From contig DASYAL010000065.1 in NCBI GenBank assembly GCA_036501365.1, positions 1 to 64,000 of the forward strand: DNA of 64,000 nt, read 5' to 3'. Source of the DNA: CAIKMD01 sp036501365 (GTDB lineage Bacteria > Pseudomonadota > Alphaproteobacteria > ATCC43930 > CGMCC-115725). Below are positions 1-8,857 of the stretch, piece by piece. The position numbers and the translations under genes were made by a program. Within the stretch, counting starts at the first letter, position 1. Every line of letters starts with the position of its first letter. The notes beneath the pieces were generated by a model. It had not been told where the DNA came from, did not search any database, and saw only the letters and a program-made list of their open reading frames with translations.

Positions 1-1
1 C

Positions 2-508
2 TTCGTGTTCTATTTCCCGAACGCGCTCGGCGATCCGCAGAACTACATCCGCGCCAATCCGCTGCAGACGCCGCCCGAGATCGTGCCCGAATGGTACTTC
101 CTGCCGTTCTACGCGATGCTGCGCTCGGTGCCGGACATCCTCTTCATCAAGGCGAAGCTCGCCGGCGTGATCGCGATGTTCGGCTCGATCTTCATCCTCT
201 TCATCCTGCCCTGGCTCGATACCTCGCCGGTCAGGAGCGCGCGCTTCCGCCCGACCTATAAGTGGGTCTACTGGCTGCTGGTGATCGACGTTCTCGTGCT
301 CGGCTATGTCGGCGCGCACCGGCCCGAGGGCTTCTATGTCGTCCTCGGCCGCGTCGCGACGCTCTATTATTTCGTCCACTTTCTCGTCCTCTTCCCGCTG
401 ATCGGCATCTTCGAGCGGCCGCTGCCGCTGCCGACCAGCATCAGCGCCGCGGTGACCAAGGGCGGCGGCAAGCTCGCGGGCGCGTCGGCGCCGATGGAGA
501 AGCCGTGA
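2..508 (+). CDS. petB: cytochrome b, C-terminal part (cut by window edge)
   Basis: Membrane subunit of the ubiquinol-cytochrome c reductase (bc1) complex, which oxidises ubiquinol and passes electrons to cytochrome c1. The reading frame is open from the first bases, so the N-terminal heme-binding helices lie outside the window. The visible part carries the quinol-oxidation-site motif PEWYFLPFYAMLRS and three later hydrophobic helices, ending in the usual hydrophilic tail. The stop overlaps the petC start by one base (TGATG), so the two are translationally coupled. Seen directly; the family is unmistakable. Confidence 0.96.
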   Translation, partial: FVFYFPNALGDPQNYIRANPLQTPPEIVPEWYFLPFYAMLRSVPDILFIKAKLAGVIAMFGSIFILFILPWLDTSPVRSARFRPTYKWVYWLLVIDVLVLGYVGAHRPEGFYVVLGRVATLYYFVHFLVLFPLIGIFERPLPLPTSISAAVTKGGGKLAGASAPMEKP

Positions 509-1317
509 TGCGCCGTCTCGCTCTCACCCTCGCCGGCGCCGTTCTGTTGCTCGCTCCGGCGGCTTTCGCGCAGGACGACACGACCCCGCCGCTGCCGCGG
601 CCCGGCTGGTCCTTCGAGGGGCCGTTCGGCACCTATGATCGCGCGGCGCTGCAGCGCGGCTTCGAGATCTATCAAGAGGTCTGCTCGAACTGCCATTCGA
701 TGAACCTGGTCGCGTATGACGATCTCGGTCCCGACGGGCCGGGCGGCGGCCTCGGCTATACCGAGGACCAGGTCAAGGCGATCGCGGCGCAGAAGCAGGT
801 CACCGACGGGCCGAACGACCAGGGCGACATGTTCCAGCGCCCGGGGCGGCCGTCGGATCATTTCGTCCCGCCCTTCCCGAACGATCAGGCGAACCGCGCG
901 GCGCATAACGGCGCGCTGCCGCCCGATCTCTCGCTCATCGTCAAGGAGCGCGCCGGCGGTCTTGGGGCGTTGCCCTGGGAAGCGACCGGCCCCGATTACG
1001 TCTACGGCATCCTGACCGGCTTCCAAAATCCGCCGGCGGGCGAGAAGATACCCGACAACAGCTATTACAACGTCGATTTCCCCGGCCATCACATCGCGAT
1101 GCCGCCGCCGCTCTCGGACGATGTCGTCACCTATGATGATGGCACCAAGGCGACGGTCGCGCAGGAAGCGCATGACGTCGTCACCTTTCTCACCTGGGCG
1201 GCCGAGCCGCAACTCGAAGCGCGCAAGCGCACCGGCGCCAAGGTGCTGATCTTCCTCCTGGTGCTGACCGGCATCCTCTACGCCGCCAAGCGCAAGATCT
1301 GGGCCGACGTGCACTGA
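508..1317 (+). CDS. petC: cytochrome c1 of the bc1 complex
   Basis: Periplasm-facing c-type heme subunit of the bc1 complex, receiving electrons from the Rieske protein and passing them to soluble cytochrome c. The 269-residue product starts at the ATG overlapping the petB stop and has a signal peptide (MRRLALTLAGAVLLLAPAAF) with likely cleavage near AFA/QDD. The covalent heme motif CSNCH is at residues 59-63, a candidate Met axial ligand lies in HHIAMPPPLSDD, and a C-terminal membrane anchor (LIFLLVLTGILYAAKRK) keeps it in the inner membrane. The frame is also open upstream through petB, but that stretch is antisense-quality sequence without a signal peptide. Confidence 0.97.
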   Translation: MRRLALTLAGAVLLLAPAAFAQDDTTPPLPRPGWSFEGPFGTYDRAALQRGFEIYQEVCSNCHSMNLVAYDDLGPDGPGGGLGYTEDQVKAIAAQKQVTDGPNDQGDMFQRPGRPSDHFVPPFPNDQANRAAHNGALPPDLSLIVKERAGGLGALPWEATGPDYVYGILTGFQNPPAGEKIPDNSYYNVDFPGHHIAMPPPLSDDVVTYDDGTKATVAQEAHDVVTFLTWAAEPQLEARKRTGAKVLIFLLVLTGILYAAKRKIWADVH

Positions 1318-1318
1318 G

Positions 1319-1339
1319 CCGGGCGCGAGAAGCGCCCGG
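1319..1339. terminator. GC-rich hairpin between convergent genes
   Basis: CCGGGCGC and GCGCCCGG are perfect arms around a five-base GAGAA loop, immediately after petC and just before the end of the convergent hydrolase gene. No T-run follows on either strand, so it is a plausible but not classical terminator for both genes. Confidence 0.45.
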
Positions 1340-2281
1340 TCACGGCCTCAAATAGCGCGCGAAGAACGCCTTCACCTGCTCGATACTGTCGGCCCAGGCG
1401 GCGGGATCGCCGCCGGTGGTCGCGCCATGGCCTTCCGGCTTGTTGGCGTTGCGGCGATTGTCGAGATAGCGAACCGGTGCATTGCTATCGAAGGAATGGT
1501 TGGCGCCGGGGTAGATCTTGATCGTCACCGGATAACCCGCGGCCTGCGCGCGCTCCGCCAGCACGCGGCAATGCTCGGCCGGCGTCCAATCGTCTTGTCC
1601 GCCGACGAGGATCATCAGCGGCGCGACCGGCTGATAGGTGCCGAGATATTGCGTCACCGGCCCGATCAAGCCGCCGCTGCGCTGCACGTTCCAGGTGCCG
1701 AGATGGCTGCCGCAGCCGGGATAGAGCGCGATCGCGGCGGCGAAGCCGTGCTCGCGCGCGGCGGCGAGCGGCGCGGCCGGCGAGACCGGCATGGTATCGA
1801 CGACGAGCGTGGTCGAGCCGCCATGCGAGCCACCCATGACGCCGACATGCGCGCCGTCGACATAAGGCAGCGAGCGCAGGAAGGCGAGCGTCGCATAGGC
1901 GTCGTAGGCGCGCGGCAGCGGATTGACGGTGTCGGTGCGCGCCGTCGGCGAGACGGTGCAGACGCCTTGCGGGTAGCCGCGCGGCGTGAAGCTGTCGGGC
2001 AGGATGACGACATAGCCCTCGGCCGCGAGGCGCTGCGCCCAGCGTCCGGGCGAGCCGCTGGAGCGCGGGCCGAGGCCGCTGCAATCGTGCAGGATCACGA
2101 TGGCGGGGAAGAGACCGTTGCCGTCGGGCTTGAACAGCGCCGCGGGGATATCCTGCGGGATGCCGCCCGTCGTGCTCGGCACGCTGACCGCGAGCTGCGC
2201 GAACGGCACCGCGGCCGGCGCCGGTTGCGCCAGCATGATCGCGCCGAGAACGGCGGCGAGGGCGAGCGCGCCGGGCTTCAT
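1340..2281 (-). CDS. secreted dienelactone-hydrolase-like alpha/beta hydrolase
   Basis: Predicted exported alpha/beta hydrolase of 313 residues; the substrate is unknown. The start is set at the ATG giving a signal peptide (MKPGALALAAVLGAIMLAQP then APA/AVPFAQ); an in-frame start 12 codons upstream would bury it. The nucleophile elbow is GGSHGG, so the nucleophile is serine rather than the cysteine of classical dienelactone hydrolase. The acid is probably in GGQDDWTP and the histidine in GANHSFD. It is convergent with petC and divergent from mtnP, so it stands alone. Esterase or peptidase-like activity is an inference. Confidence 0.8.
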   Translation of the reverse strand: MKPGALALAAVLGAIMLAQPAPAAVPFAQLAVSVPSTTGGIPQDIPAALFKPDGNGLFPAIVILHDCSGLGPRSSGSPGRWAQRLAAEGYVVILPDSFTPRGYPQGVCTVSPTARTDTVNPLPRAYDAYATLAFLRSLPYVDGAHVGVMGGSHGGSTTLVVDTMPVSPAAPLAAAREHGFAAAIALYPGCGSHLGTWNVQRSGGLIGPVTQYLGTYQPVAPLMILVGGQDDWTPAEHCRVLAERAQAAGYPVTIKIYPGANHSFDSNAPVRYLDNRRNANKPEGHGATTGGDPAAWADSIEQVKAFFARYLRP

Positions 2282-2358
2282 CGCGGCCATTCTTCCACAG
2301 CCGCGCGGCGGCGACAATTCCGGTTGCCGCTGGGCATCCGGTCTTTCACACTGGCGCC

Positions 2359-3231
2359 ATGACCGTGATCGGAATCATCGGCGGCAGCGGGCTTTACGAG
2401 ATCGAAGGCCTGACCGACGTCGCCTGGCGGCGCGTCGCCTCGCCCTTCGGCGAGCCGTCGGACGCGCTGTGCTTCGGCAGGCTCGGCGGGACGCAAGTGG
2501 TGTTCCTGCCGCGCCACGGCCGCGGCCACAAGATCCCGCCGAGCGAGATCAACTTCCGCGCCAATATCGACGCGCTGAAACGCGCCGGCGTCACCGACCT
2601 GATCTCGCTCTCGGCGGTCGGCAGCCTCAAGGAAGAGATCCCGCCCGGCACGTTCGTGCTGGTCGACCAGTTCATCGATCGCACCTTCGCGCGCGCCAAG
2701 AGCTTCTTCGCCACCGGCTGCGTCGCCCATGTGTCGATGGCGCATCCGGTCTGCCACCGCCTCGGCCATCATCTCGCCGAGGCCGGCCGCGCCATCGGCG
2801 TCGAGCTGCGGCGCGGCGGCACCTATGTCGTGATGGAAGGGCCACAATTCTCGACCCTCGCCGAAAGCAATCTCTATCGCGAGAGCTGGAATTGCGAGGT
2901 GATCGGCATGACCAACATGCCGGAGGCGAAGCTCGCGCGCGAGGCCGAGCTCTGCTACGCGACGGTCGCGATGGTGACCGATTACGATTGCTGGCACCCG
3001 GACCACGACCACGTCACTGTCGACATGATCCTCAAGGTGCTGTTCAAGAATGCCGATACCGCGAAGGCGCTGGTCAAGGCGGTGGTGCCGCTCGCGGCCA
3101 AGGACGCCGACTGCCCGCAAGGCTGCCGCCATGCGCTCGATCACGCGCTCATCACCGCGCCCGAAGCGCGCGATCCGGCGCTGCTGGCCAAGCTCGACGC
3201 GGTGGCGGGCCGCGTCTTGAAGAAAGCATAA
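2359..3231 (+). CDS. mtnP: S-methyl-5'-thioadenosine phosphorylase
   Basis: Cytosolic phosphorolysis of methylthioadenosine to adenine and methylthioribose-1-phosphate, recycling the by-product of polyamine and homoserine-lactone synthesis. The 290-residue protein starts VIGIIGGSGLYEI, has the phosphate-binding FLPRHGRGHKIPPSEINFRA stretch and the substrate-selecting MVTDYDCWH motif that separates this enzyme from purine nucleoside phosphorylases. The gene lies three bases ahead of mtnA, which uses its product, so the pair is an operon of two consecutive steps of methionine salvage. No further mtn genes are in the window. Confidence 0.93.
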   Translation: MTVIGIIGGSGLYEIEGLTDVAWRRVASPFGEPSDALCFGRLGGTQVVFLPRHGRGHKIPPSEINFRANIDALKRAGVTDLISLSAVGSLKEEIPPGTFVLVDQFIDRTFARAKSFFATGCVAHVSMAHPVCHRLGHHLAEAGRAIGVELRRGGTYVVMEGPQFSTLAESNLYRESWNCEVIGMTNMPEAKLAREAELCYATVAMVTDYDCWHPDHDHVTVDMILKVLFKNADTAKALVKAVVPLAAKDADCPQGCRHALDHALITAPEARDPALLAKLDAVAGRVLKKA

Positions 3232-3234
3232 GGC

Positions 3235-4341
3235 ATGCAAGTCGCCGGCCGCGCGATGCGGACGATCTGGCTCGAGGCCGACGGCGCGAGCGTCGGCATC
3301 ATCGACCAGACGCAACTCCCGCATGCGCTGGTGACGCTGACCTTGACCGATCTCGATCAGGCCGCCCATGCCATTCGCGCGATGCAGGTGCGCGGCGCGC
3401 CGCTGATCGGCGCCGCGGCGGCTTACGGCATGGCGCTTGCGATGCGCGCCGGAGCGAGCGATGCGGCGCTCGATGCTGCCGGCCGCACGCTGCTCGCGAC
3501 CCGGCCGACCGCGGTCAATCTGCGCTGGGCGATCGAGGACATGCGGCGGACTCTATTGCCGCTTTCGCCGGCGATGCGGGCGAAAGCCGCTTATGCGCGC
3601 GCGGCCGAGATCTGCGACGAGGACGTCGCGATCAATCGCGGCATCGCCGCCGCCGGCTTGCCGCTGATCGAGGCGGCGCAGCAAAAGAAGCGCGCGCGGG
3701 TCGATATCCTCACCCATTGCAATGCCGGCTGGCTGGCGACGGTCGACTGGGGCACGGCGCTGGCGCCGATCTACCTGGCGCATGATCGCGGCATTCCGGT
3801 CCATGTCTGGGTCGACGAGACGCGGCCGCGCAACCAGGGCGCCAGCCTCACCGCCTGGGAGCTCGGCCAGCACGGCGTGCCGCATACCGTGATCGCCGAC
3901 AATGCCGGCGGCCATCTGATGCAGCACGGCCGGGTCGATCTCTGCCTTGTCGGCACCGACCGCACCACCGCGTCGGGCGCTGTCGCCAACAAGATCGGCA
4001 CCTATCTCAAGGCGCTCGCCGCGCATGACAACGGCGTGCCGTTCTATGTCGCGCTGCCCTCGCCGACGATCGATTGGTCCTTGGATGATGGCGTCAAGCA
4101 AATCCCGATCGAGGAGCGCGATGCGACCGAGGTCACGCATATCACGGGCCGCAGCGATACGGGCGCGATGGTGCGCGTCCAGCTCACGCCCGACGGCAGC
4201 GCGGCCGCGAACTACGCTTTCGACGTGACGCCGGCGCGGCTCGTCACCGGCCTCATCACCGAGCGCGGCGTCGCCGCGGCCTCGCGCGAGGGCCTGCTGT
4301 CGCTCTTTCCCGAGATGAAACCCCGCGCCGCCGGGGAATAA
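3235..4341 (+). CDS. mtnA: methylthioribose-1-phosphate isomerase
   Basis: Converts methylthioribose-1-phosphate into methylthioribulose-1-phosphate, the second step after MtnP. The product (368 residues from this ATG) belongs to the eIF2B-like isomerase family: GAPLIGAAAAYG near the N-terminus, the catalytic cysteine in LTHCNAGWLAT and the catalytic aspartate in VGTDRTTASGAVANKIGTY. An alternative ATG at 3256 would remove seven residues and fits the usual family N-terminus (MRTIWLE) better. Followed by a palindromic repeat that separates it from a convergent gene. Confidence 0.93.
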   Translation: MQVAGRAMRTIWLEADGASVGIIDQTQLPHALVTLTLTDLDQAAHAIRAMQVRGAPLIGAAAAYGMALAMRAGASDAALDAAGRTLLATRPTAVNLRWAIEDMRRTLLPLSPAMRAKAAYARAAEICDEDVAINRGIAAAGLPLIEAAQQKKRARVDILTHCNAGWLATVDWGTALAPIYLAHDRGIPVHVWVDETRPRNQGASLTAWELGQHGVPHTVIADNAGGHLMQHGRVDLCLVGTDRTTASGAVANKIGTYLKALAAHDNGVPFYVALPSPTIDWSLDDGVKQIPIEERDATEVTHITGRSDTGAMVRVQLTPDGSAAANYAFDVTPARLVTGLITERGVAAASREGLLSLFPEMKPRAAGE

Positions 4342-4348
4342 CGCTAAT

Positions 4349-4422
4349 CGTCATTGCGAGGAGCGTAAGCGACGAAGCAATCCAGAGGGATTCTGGATTG
4401 CTTCGCTTCGCTCGCAATGACG
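4349..4422. repeat. dispersed CGTCATTGCGAG palindrome, copy 1
   Basis: A long imperfect inverted repeat beginning CGTCATTGCGAG and ending CTCGCAATGACG, with inner arms around GAAGCAATCCAGA / TCTGGATTGCTTC. It sits between convergent mtnA and the hydrolase gene, where it could fold into a hairpin in both transcripts. Similar copies lie at 21089, 31191 and 35412. Confidence 0.85.
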
Positions 4423-4439
4423 AGAAATTTGGCTAAGGA

Positions 4440-5111
4440 CTAGCCGATATGCTTGGCCAGGAATTCCTGGCTGCGGCAGGCCGCGACCTGCGCCGCCTCG
4501 GCGTTGAACGAGCCGCGCTCGTCGCAATGGAAGCCGTGGCCGGCGTCCTTATAGACGAAGATCGGCACGCCGGGCTGCGCCGCCTTGATCTTCTCGACGT
4601 CGGCCTGCGAGATGCTCTGATCCTTCTCGCCGAAATGCAGCATCACCGGCGCCTTGGGCTTCTCGGTCGCGAATTGCGCGATCTGGCCGCCGTAATAGCC
4701 GACGCCGGCGGCGACGTTGCTCAGCCGCGTGGTCGAGAGGAAGGCGATCGAGCCGCCCATGCAATAGCCGAGCACCGCGACCTTGCCGGCCGATTTCACG
4801 GCGTCGATCGCCGCCTGGGTGTCGGCGAGGCGCTGGTCGAGCGGAATCTTGCCGGCGAAGCCGCGCGCCTTGTCCATCGCCGCGCCGTCATAGCCGGACT
4901 GGAAATTCTTCTCGCCGCGATCGAACAGCGCCGGGGCGATCGCCAGATAGCCGAGCTGCGCGTAGCGGTCGGTGACCGAGCGGATATGGTGGTTGACGCC
5001 GAAAATTTCCTGAATGACGACGATGGCGCCGCGTGCCTTGCCTTCCGGCTCGGCCTTATAGGCGCCGAGCTGAAAGCCGTCCTTCGACGTCAGCGTGATG
5101 TCTTGACCCAT
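4440..5111 (-). CDS. dienelactone hydrolase family protein
   Basis: Cytosolic alpha/beta hydrolase of 223 residues, no signal peptide. The catalytic triad of the classical family is visible: cysteine in GYCMGGSIAF, aspartate in FGEKDQSI, histidine in DAGHGFH; VVIQEIFGVNHHIR is the typical N-terminal signature. The ATG at 5111 is preferred because GAGGAGG sits seven bases upstream; a GTG at 5117 would leave almost no spacing. Such proteins cleave dienelactones in chloroaromatic breakdown, but many are general carboxylesterases and no aromatic genes are adjacent, so the substrate is unknown. Confidence 0.85.
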   Translation of the reverse strand: MGQDITLTSKDGFQLGAYKAEPEGKARGAIVVIQEIFGVNHHIRSVTDRYAQLGYLAIAPALFDRGEKNFQSGYDGAAMDKARGFAGKIPLDQRLADTQAAIDAVKSAGKVAVLGYCMGGSIAFLSTTRLSNVAAGVGYYGGQIAQFATEKPKAPVMLHFGEKDQSISQADVEKIKAAQPGVPIFVYKDAGHGFHCDERGSFNAEAAQVAACRSQEFLAKHIG

Positions 5112-5208
5112 TTTCACTCCTCCTCGGTTTTGCTCGTTGGGGCTGATCGTTGTTGGCCCGGATCATAGAAGGTCGCGGGCGCTTGCGAAACCCTATCGGG
5201 ACACGAGC

Positions 5209-6309
5209 TCAGATGTTGAAACGGAAATGGAAGATGTCGCCGTCTTGAACGATGTATTCCGCGCCTTCCAAACGCATCTTGCCGGCGTCCTTCGCGCCCT
5301 GTTCGCCGCCGCAGGCGACGAAATCGGCATAGGCGATGGTCTCGGCGCGGATGAAGCCCTTCTCGAAATCGGTGTGGATCGCGCCCGCGGCCTGCGGCGC
5401 CTTGGCGCCGCCCGGCACCGTCCAGCCATGCGATTCCTTGGGGCCGACGGTGAGGAAGGTGACGAGATCGAGCAGGCGATAGCCGGCATGGATGACGCGC
5501 GCGAGACCCGCCTCTTCGAGACCCAGCGTCTCGAGGAATTCGCGCTTCTCGGCCTCGTCGCTCAAGACCGCGACCTCGGCCTCGATCGCTGCCGAAATCA
5601 CGACGCTGACAGCGCCGCGCGCCGCCGCATAATCGGCGACGCGTTTGGATTGCGCGTTGCCGGTGGCGGCGCTCGCTTCCTCGACATTGCAGACATAGAG
5701 CACCGGCTTGGCCGACAAGAGCTGCATGCCCTTGAGGATCGGCTTTTGTTCGTTCGAGAGAGTCAGCGCGCGCGCCGGCTTGCCGTCGCGCAACAGCGCG
5801 AGTGCCGGCTCGGCGACGTCGAGGAACGCCTTTGCCTCCTTGTCGGCGCCGCGCGCCTTCTTCACCGCGGCGGCGGCGCGTTTCTCGAGGCTCTCGATAT
5901 CGGCGATCATCAGCTCGGTCTCGACCACCTCGGCGTCGCGGATCGGATCGATCGAGCCTTCGACATGGGTGACGTTGCCGTCCTCGAAGCAGCGCAGCAC
6001 ATGGGCGATGGCGTCGACCTCGCGGATATGGCCGAGGAACTGGTTGCCGAGGCCTTCGCCTTTCGAGGCGCCGCGCACCAGGCCGGCGATGTCGACGAAC
6101 TCCAGCTGGGTCGGCACGATCTTCGCCGACTTCGCGAGCTTCGCACACACCTCCAGCCGCTCGTCGGGTACGGCAACCCGCCCGATATTCGGCTCGATGG
6201 TGCAGAAGGGATAATTCGCGGCTTCGGCCGCTTGCGTCGCGGTCAGCGCGTTGAAGAGAGTCGATTTGCCGACATTGGGCAGACCGACGATGCCGCAATT
6301 GAAACCCAC
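5209..6309 (-). CDS. ychF: ribosome-binding ATPase YchF (Obg-like)
   Basis: Conserved P-loop NTPase of the Obg family that prefers ATP, associates with ribosomes and is linked to stress responses. The 366-residue length is standard. The P-loop is GLPNVGKST near the N-terminus, followed by a coiled helical insert and a C-terminal TGS domain with FLTVGPKESHGWTVPGGAKA and the conserved ending FHFRFNI. It lies one base beyond the end of pth in the same direction, a widely conserved pth-ychF pairing. Confidence 0.95.
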   Translation of the reverse strand: MGFNCGIVGLPNVGKSTLFNALTATQAAEAANYPFCTIEPNIGRVAVPDERLEVCAKLAKSAKIVPTQLEFVDIAGLVRGASKGEGLGNQFLGHIREVDAIAHVLRCFEDGNVTHVEGSIDPIRDAEVVETELMIADIESLEKRAAAAVKKARGADKEAKAFLDVAEPALALLRDGKPARALTLSNEQKPILKGMQLLSAKPVLYVCNVEEASAATGNAQSKRVADYAAARGAVSVVISAAIEAEVAVLSDEAEKREFLETLGLEEAGLARVIHAGYRLLDLVTFLTVGPKESHGWTVPGGAKAPQAAGAIHTDFEKGFIRAETIAYADFVACGGEQGAKDAGKMRLEGAEYIVQDGDIFHFRFNI

Positions 6310-6310
6310 G

Positions 6311-6919
6311 CTAGTCCTTTTCTTCCGGATCGGGCCGGGCGGTGTGCTTGTTCGGCCGCAAAAGATGCGCGACCTTGCTCATGAAGCCCGCCGTGTCGTC
6401 GGCGACGAGGACCGGCAGCGCCTCGGCGAGCGCCGCGATCAGCGGCTCGAGCCATTGCCGCTCCTCGGCCGGGAAATTCTGCAGCACGTAAGGCTCGACC
6501 AGCTCCTTCATGCCGGGATGGCCGATGCCGACGCGCACGCGCCAGTAATCGGGGCCGAGCGCGTCGTCGATCGAGCGCAGCCCGTTATGGCCGCCCGAGC
6601 TGCCGCCGCGCTTCACCCGGAGCTTGCCGTCGGCGAGATCGATGTCGTCATGGATGACCGCGATCTCCTCGGGCGCGATCTTGTAGAACCGCGCCGCCGC
6701 GCCGACGCTGTCGCCGCTCGCATTCATATAGGTCTCGGGCTTGAGCGCGAGGAGGCGCGCCTCGCCGACCGTGCCTTCGGCGAAGGTCCCTTGGAACTTC
6801 GCGCGAAACGTCGGGAAGCGATAGCGCTGCGCGATCGCGTCGACGGCCATGAAGCCGACATTGTGCCGGGTCATCGCATAGCGGGAGCCCGGATTGCCGA
6901 GCCCGACCAGAAGGCGCAT
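6311..6919 (-). CDS. pth: peptidyl-tRNA hydrolase
   Basis: Releases peptides from peptidyl-tRNA that drops off ribosomes, recycling the tRNA. The 202-residue product starts MRLLVGLGNPGSRYAMTRHN, which contains the conserved asparagine and the catalytic histidine; the catalytic-site aspartate lies in VIHDDIDL, and GGSSGGHNGLRSI is the tRNA-binding loop. The frame extends 13 codons upstream, but the ATG at 6919 gives the family N-terminus. It is part of the leftward run rplY-pth-ychF, so the three translation-linked genes are probably cotranscribed. Confidence 0.95.
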   Translation of the reverse strand: MRLLVGLGNPGSRYAMTRHNVGFMAVDAIAQRYRFPTFRAKFQGTFAEGTVGEARLLALKPETYMNASGDSVGAAARFYKIAPEEIAVIHDDIDLADGKLRVKRGGSSGGHNGLRSIDDALGPDYWRVRVGIGHPGMKELVEPYVLQNFPAEERQWLEPLIAALAEALPVLVADDTAGFMSKVAHLLRPNKHTARPDPEEKD

Positions 6920-6976
6920 GGCGGCGCGGAGCCCCGTCCCAGGCGCGGCGCACTGCACCGCGCCAGGACTTGAGGC

Positions 6977-7771
6977 TCAGCCTTTGCCGGCGGGCTTGGC
7001 GCCGCCCGCAGCGCCGGCGGCGGGCGCGGCGCCGGGGGCCGGAGCGGCCGCACCGCCCGCGGCCGGTGCCGCAGCACCCGGTGCCGCGCCGGGCGCGGCT
7101 CCCGGAGCCCCCGGCTCGCCTTCGGCCGTGCCGGCAGCGGCGGCGGCTTCGGCGGCGGCTTTCGCCGCGGCGGCCGCGGCGGCAGCCGCGGCCTGCTCTT
7201 CGCGGACGGCGGTCGGCGCCGCGATCGAGGCGACAGTGAAATTGCGGGTGATGGTCGGCCGCGTGCCCGGCGGCAGCGCGACCGCGCCGATATGGATGCT
7301 GTCGCCGATCTCGAGGCCTTCGAGGCTGATGGTCAGCTTGTCGGGAATGCTCTCGACCGGGCAGACGAGATCGATCTCGTGACGCACGACGTTGAGCATG
7401 CCGCCGCGGCGGATGCCGGGCGAGCTTTCCTGGCCAGTGAACTGCACCGGCACCGCGACCGTGATCTTGGTGCCGGCGGTGACACGCAGGAAGTCGACAT
7501 GGATCGGGTGATCGGTGATCGGATCGAGCTGCACGTCGCGCGGCAGGGTGCGATGGCTCTTGCCGTCGAGCTCGACATTGAGGAGCCGGGCGAAGAAGCC
7601 GTGCTTTTGCACCTCGCGCGACAGCTCGCGCGGGTCGAGCGAGATCAGGGTGGCGGGCTTGCCCTCGCCATAGAGGACGCCGGGAACGCGGCCCGAGCGA
7701 CGTGCGGCCCGGGCGGCCCCCTTTCCGGCCCGGTCGCGCGGCTCGGCGCGCAAAGTGGTGGTATCAGCCAT
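6977..7771 (-). CDS. rplY: 50S ribosomal protein L25/Ctc with long alanine-rich tail
   Basis: 5S-rRNA-binding ribosomal protein of the long Ctc/TL5 type. Residues 1-90 form the L25 domain (RRSGRVPGVLYGEGK, then DVQLDPITDHPIHVDFLRV), residues about 95-190 the beta domain, and the last 60-70 residues are a low-complexity Ala/Pro/Gly tail. The total is 264 residues, longer than E. coli L25. An AAAGGAG ribosome-binding site precedes the ATG. It lies upstream of pth in a conserved order. The tail is probably disordered; its function is unknown. Confidence 0.93.
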   Translation of the reverse strand: MADTTTLRAEPRDRAGKGAARAARRSGRVPGVLYGEGKPATLISLDPRELSREVQKHGFFARLLNVELDGKSHRTLPRDVQLDPITDHPIHVDFLRVTAGTKITVAVPVQFTGQESSPGIRRGGMLNVVRHEIDLVCPVESIPDKLTISLEGLEIGDSIHIGAVALPPGTRPTITRNFTVASIAAPTAVREEQAAAAAAAAAAKAAAEAAAAAGTAEGEPGAPGAAPGAAPGAAAPAAGGAAAPAPGAAPAAGAAGGAKPAGKG

Positions 7772-7841
7772 AACGATGGAGCTCCTTTGCTCTCGAGTGA
7801 TGCGCCGGCCTCCAGGGGTGCCGGACGCGGTTGGTGATTCT

Positions 7842-8774
7842 CTAGACGAAGAGGCTCGAGACCGAGCGCTCCTCGCTGATGCGCAAGATCGCTTCCGCCA
7901 TCAGCGGCGCGATGGTGAGGCGGCGGATGTTGTGCGCGGCGCGCACCGCCTCGGTGGCGGCGATGCTGTCGGTCGTGACCAACGCCTCGAGCGGCGAGGA
8001 CATGACGCGCGATACCGCGCCGCCCGAGAGCACGCCATGGGTGACATAGGCGGCGACCGATTTCGCGCCGCGCTCGGTCAGCGCCTCGGCGGCGTTGCAC
8101 AAGGTCCCGGCGCTGTCGACGATGTCGTCGATGAGGAGGCAGCGGCGGCCTTCGACCTCGCCGATGATGTTCATGACCTCGCTGACCCCGGCGCGCTCGC
8201 GGCGCTTGTCGATGATCGCGAGATCGGCATCGACGCGGCGCGCGATGGCGCGCGCCCGCACCACGCCGCCGACATCGGGCGAGACGACGACGAGATCGCC
8301 GCCGTTGTAGCGCTGCTTGATATCGTCGATGAAAACCGGCGCGGCGAAGAGATTGTCGACCGGGATGTCGAAGAAGCCCTGGATCTGTCCGGCATGGAGA
8401 TCGAGGGTCAGGACGCGGTCGGCCCCTGCCGCGGTGATCATGTTGGCGACGAGCTTGGCCGAGTTCGGCGTGCGGCCGCCCGATTTGCGGTCCTGCCGGG
8501 CATAGCCGTAATAGGGGATGACCGCGGTGGCGCGTCGCGACGAGGCGCGCCGGAGCGCGTCGAGCGTGACCAGCAGCTCCATCAGATTGTCGTTCGCCGG
8601 GAAGGAGGTCGACTGGATGATGAAGACATCCTCGCCCCGCACGTTCTCGTGGATCTCGACGAAAACTTCCTGATCCTGGAAGCGGCGCACGCTCGCATCG
8701 GTCAGCGGCAAATGCAAATAGGCCGAGATTGCCTCGGCAAGCGGCCGATTGCTGTTGCAGGCGAGAATTTTCAT
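7842..8774 (-). CDS. prs: ribose-phosphate pyrophosphokinase
   Basis: Makes PRPP from ribose-5-phosphate and ATP, feeding purine, pyrimidine, histidine, tryptophan and NAD synthesis. The 310-residue class I enzyme shows the ATP-binding region RRFQDQEVFVEI, YYGYARQDRKSGGRTP, the metal-binding LTLDLHAGQIQGFFDIP and the PRPP loop DDIVDSAGTLCNAAE. It precedes rplY in the same direction, an arrangement common in alphaproteobacteria. Confidence 0.96.
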   Translation of the reverse strand: MKILACNSNRPLAEAISAYLHLPLTDASVRRFQDQEVFVEIHENVRGEDVFIIQSTSFPANDNLMELLVTLDALRRASSRRATAVIPYYGYARQDRKSGGRTPNSAKLVANMITAAGADRVLTLDLHAGQIQGFFDIPVDNLFAAPVFIDDIKQRYNGGDLVVVSPDVGGVVRARAIARRVDADLAIIDKRRERAGVSEVMNIIGEVEGRRCLLIDDIVDSAGTLCNAAEALTERGAKSVAAYVTHGVLSGGAVSRVMSSPLEALVTTDSIAATEAVRAAHNIRRLTIAPLMAEAILRISEERSVSSLFV

Positions 8775-8857
8775 GTCCGGACGCCGGGTTGCGCGAGCGG
8801 GCCGACTGTAACAAAGCGGTCCCGCACTGTAAACCGCCCGCCCGTCTGGATTTTTGG